From positions 166,509,787 to 166,573,786 of the forward strand of contig CM065805.1 in assembly GCA_033398695.1 (NCBI GenBank): DNA of 64,000 nt, given 5' to 3'. The position numbers and the translations under genes were made by a program. Position 1 is the first letter of the stretch, and each line of letters begins with the position of its first letter. This DNA is from Orobanche coerulescens. Its lineage: Eukaryota > Streptophyta > Magnoliopsida > Lamiales > Orobanchaceae. The notes under the pieces are model-generated. The model was not told the origin of the DNA. It ran no database searches and saw only the letters and a list, made by a program, of their open reading frames with translations. This document shows positions 44,912 to 55,226 of this stretch, in pieces.

Positions 44912-45453
44912 TTATACCAATTTTGACAGAATGGACTTACAAACTGGATCTTTTGAGATTAATTTTTCATGACTATAACGTTTCCGTTCATCCTTGAATT
45001 GCATCCACAAAGCCATTAGTTCACGATGGACGTATCCACTGGGATGTGTATCAAGAATCTGTTGGATATCATAATCCATAGATTCCTTACTCAATCCATC
45101 CTTGATAAATGCTATTTTATCTTCTCGATTTTTGGATACAAAACCCACAGATTTGCATCGTGTGTCACATGTCCATCGAGCACATTTATAGCACCCACCT
45201 AATCTTTTTGCTCTCCGTTTCTTTGCAAAACTACTCTTACCATGCACTGCATGTACTTAAATGAATTTGAAAATTCGCCAGATAATCGAACTTGTGCTTC
45301 GATCAACCATCGAATATCTTCTGGGATGCCATTTCTCATTAGCACCCTTAATCTTTCGAGTCGAGCTCGATAAATTCTTTTTATGATATTCACTGGAAGA
45401 GATGGATAATATTTACGAAGATTCAAAAGCATTGAATCCATTATGATATTCAA
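44912..45453 (-). pseudogene. Unassigned frameshifted ORF pair with basic stretch and Cys cluster
   Basis: Two overlapping minus frames (45453-45199, then 45247-44912) read like one gene with a frameshift near 45220. The first has a basic Leu/Arg-rich segment (IIKRIYRARLERLRVLM). The second has a basic AKKRRAKRLGG run directly before CYKCARWTCDTRC, then a mixed acidic/basic tail. A basic arm followed by a small Cys cluster recalls the cysteine-rich nucleic-acid-binding proteins of some plant flexiviruses, and also retroelement nucleocapsids. I cannot decide between these or exclude neither. It is broken and would not make a full product. Confidence 0.35.
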
Positions 45454-46432
45454 ACCCTCGGTATGGGTGATTGTGAATACAATGATAATCTATTTATAGA
45501 TTGGAATTACGCGTATGAGATTTGACTCCGCGTTCGAATAGTTCATATCCAGAAGCTTATGAACTACAGTTCTATTTGAATAATGAGCATAATATGACAT
45601 GTGGGAGCGACGACTCCATGTTGAAAATGATGTGCAATAATGGCACCGAAAGATGATGTGATATGCCGATAAAACATCTATATGGTGATATAGACACATC
45701 ATCTTCAAATATTTGTTCTCGATTACTATTACTACTAGTCAATATTGGGAATGAATCCCTAATAAATTTGGAATATATTAAGGGGGAGTATGGGCCCACT
45801 TCCTCTACGTGTGAACTACTAGATATTATGGATCCACTAGATAGTCATATGTTTATATGACTCGTAATCAGAAATTTACGAGATAATTTGCTCACGGTTT
45901 GAGCACATATTCCAAATCAGATAAAGCTAAGTAATATATCCCAAATAAATTTTTATAGATCCGAGAAAGGATCAAGATATGCGCATACGAGTGGGATATC
46001 AATTGGCATACTATTTGAAGTCCTCCAGCCAATATCGAGAACATAATATATAAACTCCCATGACTGAAGATGAATACTGAGATACTGGCATATGTGTTTG
46101 GTGCTCAAGAAATCTCTCAGCATGAGGAGGAGTATTGGTAGTTGGAAATATGCGAAATGCATCACATTATATCCTCACAATTATATGAACATGAAGTTCA
46201 AAGATGCATGATAGATTATTAATCTTTGATACCAACTACGACTGCTTTGATAAATACATAATAATTCCCCGAATATGAATCAAAGCAAATGATAAAAGGA
46301 GGCATATACTTTTGAGAAGTATATAGATATAACCACAATGTGTAATCCCAATGGGTGATTGATAATGAGATATCTCGGCAAGTTATGTTGCCATGGGGAA
46401 GTAAAAGTGTCGACACAATATAGCGCTATGAA

Positions 46433-46765
46433 GATATCAATGATTGGAAAGAGAATATCGATAAATGATATGAGGATATCCATGACTGTGAAATATGGAT
46501 ATTGGAAATAAGGATATTAAAATCCATGATTTGTGAAAATGAGGATATCAATGATTGGAAAGAGGATATCGATAAATGATATGAGGATATCCATGACTGT
46601 GAAATATGGATATTGGAAATGAGGATATTAAAATCCATGATTTGTGAAAATGAGGATATCAATGATTGGAAAGAGGATATCGATAAATGATATGAGGATA
46701 TCCATGACTGTGAAATATGGATATTGAAAATGAGGATATTAAAATCCATGATTTGTGAAAATGAG
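46433..46765. repeat. Three tandem copies of a 111-bp unit in Copia-D
   Basis: Units start at 46433, 46544 and 46655 with GATATCAATGATTGGAAAGA and are almost identical. Each contains several GATAT/ATATC words. They generate the repetitive minus frame at 46426-46749, which I do not regard as a gene. Confidence 0.92.
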
Positions 46766-46909
46766 GATATTGAAATCCATCGAAATTGAAATATATGCCC
46801 TTATAATAAAATGAAATATATGGGCTTACTGAAAGTGACTCGTAAGGAGATTTTGAACATATTATCAGTGCGTGCAGTCACTCAAAACGTTGTGAATGAA
46901 AATTATATC

Positions 46910-47420
46910 TTTGTACTCTTTTCCTTGGTCGAGGTTTTATCTCAGGTTTTCCAGCAAGGTTTTTAACGAGGCACTAATCACAACAAATATGGAATCTCAA
47001 AAGATATTTGGAATATATCGCAAAGAATATGAGTTCGATATTACAAATTGCATGAAGATGATACTCATACTAATCCTGGAGGATTATTTAAATGCATGGG
47101 GCATATTTATAAAATACGCGTTGCACTCTTTTTCCCTTGACTGAGGTTTTGTCCCAATGGGTTTTCCTAGCAAGGTTTTTAACGAGGCAACTGGAATGGC
47201 GTATTAGTATGAATAATGTACTCTTTTTCCTTCATTAGGATTTTTCCCACCGGGTTTTTCCTAATAAGGTTTTAATGAGGCATATTCATGACATAATGAG
47301 GAACACTACAAAGATCAAGATTATTCCTCAAAGTTTGAAAACGGAAGGGGTAGTTGTACTCTTTTTCCTTCGATCAAGTTTTTCCCACTGGGTTTTCTTG
47401 ACAAGGTTTTAATGAGGCAA
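46910..47420 (+). repeat. Repeated CTCTTTTTCCTT...GGTTTTTAACGAGGCA blocks before the 3' LTR
   Basis: Four copies of a ~65-bp block occur near 46914, 47125, 47220 and 47355, each with ACTCTTTTTCCTT, a GGGTTTT centre and AAGGTTTTTAA(C/T)GAGGCA. Such blocks sit upstream of the 3' LTR in some plant copia lineages. Purine runs AAGGGGGAGTA at 45780 and 47524 may be old polypurine tracts. Confidence 0.7.
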
Positions 47421-47715
47421 CACATGGATACTCCAACGAATGATATACATGACAGATTCACTCAGTTTTTATCCCACGAGGTTTTACTGAGACGACACAA
47501 GAATATTCATACAAGAACTATCGAGATAAGGGGGAGTAAATTTACGAGATCACCGATTGCTGAAGTTTTTATCCAACGGAGATTTCCTACCAACATTATG
47601 ATGCAACATGATATGATTGCCACAAGCTCCAATACAAACAGTTTGAAAGTTTTTCTCCCATTGGGTTTTTTTTCAAACTAGTTCGAGATATTTATGTAAA
47701 TAGTCATTCAAGAAG

Positions 47716-47932
47716 TGTTATAATAAGCCTTGAAAGTGACATTTCAATTACCCTTTTGTTTTTATATAGTGTGAATGACTATTATACCCCTGATGTAAAT
47801 ATGTAATTACGATTGTGCCATCTGAAGTTTTCCTATAAATAGGACTTCAGTTATTAATGAAAATATACCTGAGAATCATTCTCTCTATTCTCTCTCTAAT
47901 TTCTGTCTCTCTAATATTCCGATTTTATAACA
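47716..47932 (+). repeat. Copia-D 3' LTR
   Basis: 217 bp, same ends as the 5' LTR, followed by the TTATT duplication. The base run directly before it (TTCAAGAAG) is only weakly purine-rich. Confidence 0.93.
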
Positions 47933-48083
47933 TTATTAAAATTATAAAGCAAATGGTCCAGATTAATTGGACCCGCTACCGACCTTGACCCGGTGGGTCG
48001 GATCCCTAACCCGACGGGCCCAGCTCCAAATATACAGAAAAAAAAATTAAACTGATAAATAAAAAATAAAATAAAAAATTTAA

Positions 48084-48103
48084 CTCTCTCTCTCTCTCTC
48101 TCC

Positions 48104-48136
<33 letters not shown>
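48084..48136. repeat. (CT)n microsatellite
   Basis: About 53 bp of CT repeats with one CCCG interruption. The stretch 47938-48083 before it shows no gene. Confidence 0.92.
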
Positions 48137-48139
<3 letters not shown>

Positions 48140-48640
48140 ATATTTTCATTCGTCTAAGTTTTAATTTACTCTAGTTTCCTAATTTCATCATTATGTTGAG
48201 CTCTAATAAGGGAAAGAGTATTGCTATGGCAAAAAACCCCCCAAAATTTTCATTTGAATGAATGGCTCTTTGGGGTAAAACCAAGAAATCATCCGATATT
48301 TCTATATGAGAGCCTCAATCCGAATCTCACATCAATTTCCTTTCGAATTTGAAAGTCGACATATTGAAAATGATGTTATGATACATGAAAACATCTACTA
48401 TGTAGTAACACAACGACTAGCGGATCTTCAGGGATTTTGATGTGTTCCAAATTGGAAACAATTGCATAATATTAAAGAAGAAATGGATCACAAAATCGAT
48501 GATGCCATGCTAACACAAACATGTGTAATATCTGAGAGCACTCTTTATGCATACCAACTCCGACACAAACATCAAAGTCGAAGCGTCCTGCGGTAAGCCA
48601 AGTACCAGTCGAGGAAGAACAACCCCCTTATGTTGAAGAG

Positions 48641-49393
48641 ATGTCACTTGAGAAGGAGCACGAAACAGCTGCCAAAGGAAGAGGGAGAAAGAAAACCAAA
48701 GCGAGAAAGAAGCCTGCCCCTCATGTCGAAAGAAAGCCTACATCTAATCTTCTTGCAAAACGCTTTAGGAAGAGAAAAATGACGGATGGTTTGATGAAGG
48801 TTCTTTGCAACTATTGCACGTAAGAATATCCGTAAAAGGTCGGAGATGGATATGACAATATTAAAAGGCATTTTGAGCATAATCACGCACCGATCCACAA
48901 AGATATATAAATTACAACGTCTACTAACTTCCAACCTTCTATTGCACCTGACTCTCAAGGTATATCTGAATCTCAACTTTACAAGTATAATGCATTAGTT
49001 GCTAGAGAAGAAATGGCAAAACTATGTGCACAAGATTATTTATCTTTTAATTTCGCGGATACTACTGGTTGGGAATATAGGAGGCAAAATGCTTATAATC
49101 GTGCCATTAAGAGGATATCACGTACAACAATGTCTAGAACTGTAGTATACTTTGCCAAACAACATAAACTATCATTAAGAGCAATTTTTAAATCTATAGA
49201 TTATAGAGTTTCTTTAGCTGATGATACTTGGGTGTTTGCACATGATTTTGCAGTAGTTTTAGAAATTATTGTGCGGCATGTCAGAGATTATTTGTACAAT
49301 CATGTGCTATTGATTTGTTTACTATTATTTTTTGATTGTATTATGCTTTGCTCTTTTCATAGGCTTTCAAGATTAAAATTTGAGCAAAAGTAG
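48641..49393 (+). pseudogene. hAT-family transposase remnant (BED finger type)
   Basis: The plus strand shows a basic region, then a BED-type finger LMKVLCNYCT...GDGYDNIKRHFEHNH at about 48790-48890, broken by stops. After it come YNALVAREEMAKLCAQDYLS and FNFADTTGWEYRRQNAYNRA, with RISRTTMSRTV, the usual order in plant hAT proteins, and SLADDTWV near 49215, which matches the start of the RNase H-like catalytic domain. The rest of the catalytic domain is gone. It may begin as early as 48194 but that is not supported by motifs. Terminal repeats were not found. Confidence 0.75.
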
Positions 49394-49477
49394 TACCAAA
49401 CCTAAGCCACACGGTCAGATTGTGCGCAAAGACGAGAAAAGATAAAAACCTGGTTAAAATGGCCCATTGGTACCAGT

Positions 49478-49688
49478 TATGCACGAGCACAAGCAATTTG
49501 CTCGTGCATAGTAATTAGGAACCTAGAGGAGCAGGAACGCACGAGCAACATATCATCACTCGAGCGTGTTGCTTGTGCACCACAAGATGTTGTTGGCACG
49601 ACCATTTGTTCGTGTGCCATTGGAGAATTAAGTTTGGAAGGTCGGTTTTGAGACTTGTTGGACAAGGAAACTACTCCTCCTATAAAAG
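49478..49688 (+). promoter_or_regulatory. Inverted-motif array and TATA box of the probable LTR
   Basis: An 11-bp inverted repeat (ATGCACGAGCA ... TGCTCGTGCAT, 49479-49508) is followed by further arms at 49538-49546, 49557-49578 and 49595-49619. TATAAAAGG lies at 49681-49689. The arrangement parallels the U3 arrays of the other LTRs here. Confidence 0.5.
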
Positions 49689-49785
49689 GCCAACATCGGC
49701 TTTTCAGAGGGAGGTCGAAAATTGAGAGTGCAGTACATCTTTTTTAGATGAAAAGAAACCTAGAAACAAGGGAGAAACACAAGAT

Positions 49786-50215
49786 TAGGGCTGAGAATTT
49801 CCCGTCGGGAAATCCCGAGTCCCGTCCGTCCGAGTCCGACGGAAGCGGGACCCAGTCCCGAATTTTTGGGGCCGGACCGGGACCTTAAACTTTGGTAATT
49901 TCGGGACTCGGGAGTCCCGAAATCCCGATCGGGACTATCCGAAGTCCCGATTGCAAATTTTAATTTCAATCAATTTTATTTTTCCTTTTCTGATTTCGGG
50001 ACATTTCGGGACATTCGGGACATTTCGGGACATTTCGAAAAATTATCCTCGGGATCGAGAGCGGGACCGGGACTTAAATTTTTCCCAATTCGGGAATCGG
50101 AACTCCCGAAGTCCCGATTGGGACCGGGACCGGGACCACCAAATTGGTCCATTTCGGGACCGGGACATTCGGGACTCAGGACCGGGACCTCGGGATGTCC
50201 CGATTCTCAGCCCTA
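49786..50215. mobile_element. hAT-type MITE with TAGGGCTGAGAAT ends
   Basis: The perfect inverted ends TAGGGCTGAGAAT / ATTCTCAGCCCTA and the perfect 8-bp duplication CACAAGAT (49778-49785, 50216-50223) define a 430-bp hAT MITE. Its interior consists largely of repeated CGGGACC, TCCCGA and GACATTTCGGGA words on both strands. The overlapping 49951-50298 frame is a by-product of these repeats. Confidence 0.92.
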
Positions 50216-50526
50216 CACAAGATCATCCGAGAAGATATGAAGATCAACCAAGATGTCCTGAAGAACGAATCCTGAGATTGTTCAAGAGTTATAGCTAGTT
50301 TTTCTTCCTTTTTTTATATTTTGTAGTTCGAACATGCTTATGAATAATTTGTCTACGAATTATTATTTTGCCATGTCCGGCTAATTTATTAGATTCCGAC
50401 TATGAGAGTACATCGTTTGTGATGGGTTACTGAGTATTGATTGTTATCCTTATTTATTACTTTGATTCCCTTTTCAATTACTTTGATTTAATTCATGTTT
50501 AGCATCTGATCAATGTTTTCACATAT

Positions 50527-52258
50527 TGAAACACCCTAAAATTTATCGGAGAATTACAGCGCCATGAATCTTTTTGCGGGAACCACTAGGCTATTTTAAA
50601 AGGAAGAAAAGGAATATGTTGTTCTGTAAATAATGAAGAAACGAGTCATTCAATTGGTTTATACGAACGAAGATAATAATACGGAAATCATAACACCAAA
50701 CAAATTGTCCATCCATACACAAATTATTACAAACTAATATTAGAACAGTTTTGATTTATTTACTATAATTAAAAACTCAGTGTGTGCGACCCAACACTCG
50801 TTCAAGCTTCACCGAAACCCTTGGGAAAACACATATTCAACAAGTTTACCAGACACGATGAATCATGCAAGCCCAAACTGAGGTCAGACGATGATAACAA
50901 ATATCATGAAACTATAACAGGTAGACGAAAAATTCTGTAAACATATAGTCGCATTCATCGCAAATAATACACGCGCCAAATAATAATCACACGCAACACA
51001 CTCCTGGATACACATTTCTCGGGGGGAAAACGACTTACTGGGATACACACTGCCGGTATTTACATTGGTCCATTAGTTAATTATATTTAATTTCTCAATA
51101 ACAAGCCCCCGGGATACACACTGCCCTGGAAAAAATAACGTACCGGGATACACGCTGCCGGTATTCAAAAAACACCACACCAGATACACAATGCGACTCG
51201 TGGTCAATTACAAAACACCACATCAGACACACACTGCCGGCTCGTGTTCAATCACAAACACATCTATCAAAGTGTAAAATAACATAATAACAAATTAATC
51301 TCATAATATCAATTATCATAGTTCAAACAAGTAGCGAACTTACCTTAGGTCCGGCGAATGTAATTTCTGGATTAACGCAAATGCAACTAGTACTCGAACC
51401 CCGATTGATTCACAATTCACAACTCAAATGATGTAATCAATTAACAACTCGTTTAATACGATCGACACTATCAATTTGGAGTCATTCTCCTACTTAATCG
51501 GTCAATTCATCAATCTACTCAGTCACTACAGTTGATAGTTAATTTTGATTCTAGTTACGTCAATGTTACCGAATTTATAATTTCTTTGGTAATATCGGAA
51601 TTACTAGAATTATGGAATTCAATTAATCACATGAATTAATTCGTTATCGTCCTAATCCAGTCCTATTAATATTGTTATTCTATTATAAATAATTTCCCAT
51701 TATCATCATAAATGAACCAATGATTTGAATTAAGTCCACTAATACAACTATAATTGACAATCTCGTAGTAATTCGACAAAATTTAATATTCTCTTAAATC
51801 GTATTAAAACTTTAATCAAATCAAATCTAATTTAGAATGTAAAAATTAATTTTATGGGGTACAAAAAAAATGGAAATCCGATACTCGGCGACCTGGCCCG
51901 ATAGACGGCCCGACGGAAACTGCCTAGGCCAAGGCAGCCCTGCTCGGCAGACTGTCGAGCGCTGCCTGGCAGTTGAAGGTTTCTACTAAATTGAATATAA
52001 CTTCTTTGTCTAAACTCTAATTGGCTCACCATTTGAACCATTAGAAAGCTAACTCAATTATTTATTATACTGTCAAGTTTCATAATTTTTCGACTTCTCA
52101 AGATTCTGTGGTGATTTTTTAAATTTGACCCTAATGTACCACACTTTCGAGAAATCTTCGATCCTATATCCATTAATATTTTTTGGTACCATTTTCGTAA
52201 TATTAATATAAATCATTCCCAAAATGAAAATTTCAGATTTATATTATGATATAAAATT
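50527..52258 (-). repeat. Probable gypsy LTR (minus strand), degraded
   Basis: The left edge TGAAACACCCTAAAATT resembles the TGTAACACCCCCAATCC end of the TR-GAG LTR, and is followed by the analogous GAACCACTAGGCT-like segment. The right edge AAATTACGAGAATCA resembles AAATTACGGGTATTACA. The plan (AT-rich body, GC-rich island at 51890-51970) also fits. No target duplication could be confirmed. Confidence 0.5.
51006..51245. repeat. Short dispersed repeats GATACACACTGCC
   Basis: Five or so copies of GGGATACACACTGCCGG or variants occur at 51007-51030, 51041, 51113, 51147, 51183 and 51228, spaced 35-70 bp, within the probable LTR. Confidence 0.6.
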
Positions 52259-52266
52259 ACGAGAAT

Positions 52267-53008
52267 CATAATATATTTAATAAGGAGCCCAATTTCATAA
52301 TTTGGGATTTTGGTAGGAAGTGCAATATCAACCTTTTAGTGGACTAAGTTGATATTAATAGATTCATTATATTAGGAAGAGTCCTAATAAGGTAAGATGA
52401 ATTTATTGGGAGTCCTTCCATAATCCTCCTTAAGGTCCCTAGTAGTAGTCCAAGAGCTTATATATAGGACTTATGAGGGGAGGCCGATTTTTACATGTCT
52501 TGGTGAGGTTATGAGATCAAATTTTTCCTCTTGTGTTTAATTGTAGATCTAGACTTGTGTCTTTAATTCTACAATTCAGATAACACATTAATTTGCTAAG
52601 AGTGTTCATAAAATACTAGGAAGCAAAGAAAAATTGTGTGACCACATACAAGAGAATTTCGGTCGATCCCATTAGTGTCCAAGCAAGATCCCTTAGCTCG
52701 TTGCCCACACAACTTCCGGGTTAAGGCGGATCATACTCTAGAAGGCCTAAAGGTAGAAATACAAGGTGATCAAGACGAAAGCAACCAATTCGCTTCAAAG
52801 GTAATATCCTATGATCTTTTAGATCTAGATTAGGATATTTTAATAACCAACATATTTATTTTATAAATAATAAATAATATTTAAATTGCTTATTAGTCTT
52901 AGTAATTAATTAATTAGCATGCCTAAATAGATCTTATGGTCGTGGATGCGTAAAACGCGATTATCAATTTTACCAAACTTCGCTTCCGCTGCATTTTTAC
53001 TTCCAACA
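52267..53008 (+). repeat. Copia-B 5' LTR, 3' part
   Basis: Homologous to the Copia-A 3' LTR from about 21945 onward (AATAAGGAGCCC, TTTTGGTAGGAAGTGCAATA, TATATAGGACTTATGAGGGG) and ending CTTCCAACA before the PBS. TATATATAGG at about 52459 is the likely TATA box. The first ~740 bp of the LTR are missing; gypsy-like sequence occupies that place. Confidence 0.85.
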
Positions 53009-53010
53009 AT

Positions 53011-53023
53011 TGGTATCGGAGCC
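53011..53023 (+). other. Primer-binding site of Copia-B
   Basis: TGGTATCGGAGCC, identical to the Copia-A PBS, two bases after the LTR. Confidence 0.85.
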
Positions 53024-54407
53024 GGATTTTTAGGCTTTTTGCTATTTTAATTAATTTTGGTGATTAATTGATAGCAATTTAAATATTCATATATTTTAAT
53101 GTTGGAACATTTTGCTAGATGTGTTCTTGCAGGTGATATGATCTAATTATCATGGTTTATGTGAATGGTTTATTTATTTATTTAATTTTATTATTTATGC
53201 AATTGTTGGTTTGACACGGTTTTGAGGCATGTAATGGTTTTTCCCCTGAGAAAATCCGCGGGTAGTTCTAGGTGTTTTATTTTTCGTGTAATCTTGCTGT
53301 AATTTCGATATATTTTATTTTGTAAAATTGTAATCAAATTCGGAAAAAGACGGGATCACGAAGAAATAGAGCGAAGCAGGATCGCTGCCATTCTTTAAGC
53401 GGCCATGCAATGACGTGGCGAGTCTTCTTAGCGGCTACAGTACTGCCAGCGGCGCCGGCATTACCGAGCAGCATGGCGACCTAGTCCGGGCAGTTATTTG
53501 GTTGGTCGGGTTGTCCAGTTTTTGGTCCGGTCCGTTTCGCAGCCGTTCGTTGCGTCCGCTGGAGAGCCGGAATTTAAAATTAAATTTTTTGCGTAATTAA
53601 TTTTGCATAAAAGTAAAATTTTAATTTTGGAAATCCACGGCCCGGCCGGGGAGGAGCGACGAGATTCTTGATTTAGCGGGAGAGATCGAGTCGAAGATTT
53701 TCTCGGGTTCAACTCAAGGAAGAAGACCATGATAATTAGATAATTTAATTATCCATGCTTTATTTTTGCTTTTTTATTATTTTGACGTATGACATGTATG
53801 AATGTATGCGTGATATGTTTTCTTCATGTTAGGACGAGATAATTAAAAACCTTAAGGCTAAAATAACTAAGTGATTAAATTGATTTTTTTTAAATAAAAT
53901 CAAATTGGCCTCCATAATTAATTTAAATTGTGAAGTAATTAGCATGCGCGTTGACATTAGGGTCTTCCTCCATATCGGATGTGCTAATTATAGGTTCACT
54001 AGTTTTAAATTTCAAAATGATAACATAAGGTAAATATTTTTTTTTATGATAGGACCTCTCCATCTGTAGGACTATTATTTAAAAGATAATATTTTAAGGA
54101 TGTTAAATTATGGTGTTCACTTAGGTGTATTAATTAATAAGCCCCCCACCGGAATCTATGTTAATTAATACATGGCCAAGAGCAACCAACTATTAATTTT
54201 ATTTGTCATAACGTAAGTTGACTAGATAGTAAAATTAAAGACGTACAACTCTACTTGAAAAATATATGTGTAAACGTCCATACGATCGTGACTTGCATAT
54301 GCGGATTTTTCGAGATGTTGGTTGCTAGCATATATATTGTATTTTTGAGGTTTTTCGATATATTTTGCTATGCATTATGTGATGGATGTTTTTAATTTTT
54401 ATCTCAG
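53024..54407 (+). other. Untranslated leader of Copia-B
   Basis: About 1.4 kb without a supported frame. It aligns with the Copia-A leader at several blocks, including GGACCTCTCCATCTGTAGGA at 54051. Confidence 0.7.
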
Positions 54408-55226
54408 ATGTCTTTCAATCCACTAGCTGTTTGTCTCAAAGAAAATAAACTTGATGACACTAATTTTGTCGATTGGAAAAGAAATCTTGACATTGTCCTG
54501 ACTGCTGAGGAGCATAAATTTGTCTTAACTGAGGAGAGCCCTCTGGATCCAGAACCGGATGCCACTCCTGGAGAGTTGGATGAATTTCGGAAATGGAAGA
54601 AGTCGGATGAGATGACTCGTTATTACATTTTGGCTTCACTGACAAATGTATTGCAGCATCAGCATCAGACGATGTGCTCAGCTGCGGAAATGATGAAAAG
54701 TCTCACCGAGATGTTTGGTTATCAGAACCGGGCGGCTAGACAAAATGCAATGAGGATGTTGATGACAACCCAAATGTCTGAAGGGACCCCAGTAAGGGAT
54801 CATGTTCTAAAAATGATGTCTCATTTGAATGAACTGAGCATACTGGGGGCTACTATCGATGCGGAAACGCAGGTCGATATTATCTTGGGCAGCTTACCAA
54901 GAAACTTTGAGGAGTTCCACCTTAACTACAATATGAACCGTAGGACATATAGTTTGGCGGAACTTCTGACAGATCTTCAATCTGCTGAAGGTCTTTTCAA
55001 ACAAGATTATCATCAGGTTCTTGTGGCAACCGGTGCTACTTCTTCCTAACCCAAATGGGGAAAGAAGAAAAAGCAGGTTGGCCAGAAGCAAGTGGCAACT
55101 CTCAAGGTGAAAAACAAGGCTCCTCACCCCGAGGCGAACAAAAAGGCAAAGGGAAAGTGCTACAAGTGCGGTCAGAAAGGACATTTTAAAGCGGGCTGCC
55201 CTGCTCTTAAGAAAGGTATGCCTCAT
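54408..55226 (+). pseudogene. Copia-B gag with zinc knuckle, one nonsense codon
   Basis: This is the uninterrupted counterpart of the split Copia-A gag. It opens MSFNPLAVCLKENKLDDTNF and runs through EMTRYYILASLTNVLQHQHQ, the core QAARQNAMR-type helix region and LNYNMNRRTYSLAELLTDLQ. A TAA at 55047-55049 stands where Copia-A has a Lys codon, ending the first frame after 213 residues. The same frame continues with the Lys-rich linker and an intact CX2CX4HX4C knuckle CYKCGQKGHFKAGC at about 55158-55199. Gag would coat element RNA in the particle. Confidence 0.92.

Larger units (their letters stand above)
41475..47932 (+). mobile_element. Copia-D: LTR retrotransposon with 217-bp LTRs and no recognisable pol
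   Basis: The LTRs at 41475-41691 and 47716-47932 start TGTTATAATAAG and end TTTATAACA, and differ by only about two bases. The 5-bp duplication TTATT is exact (41470-41474 and 47933-47937). The PBS-like CGTTATCAGCACGA after the 5' LTR is of the internal Met-tRNA kind seen in some plant copia lineages. The 6-kb interior has no gag, protease, integrase or RT that I can recognise on either strand. It contains repeats and antisense gene-like fragments (below). Near-identical LTRs against an unrecognisable interior suggest a non-autonomous, cargo-type element. Confidence 0.85.
49394..50520 (+). repeat. Probable degraded gypsy LTR (plus strand)
   Basis: There is no coding signal, but the layout is that of an LTR: an array of GCACGAGCA/TGCTCGTGC inverted motifs, a TATAAAAGG box at 49681, then a purine-rich leader and a long AT-rich tail. 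The boundaries are not defined and no partner LTR is in the window. A 430-bp hAT MITE interrupts it at 49786. Confidence 0.45.

Noticed and set aside
46426..46749. 107-codon repetitive minus ORF
   Set aside because: It arises because the 111-bp repeat unit is divisible by three; no protein features.
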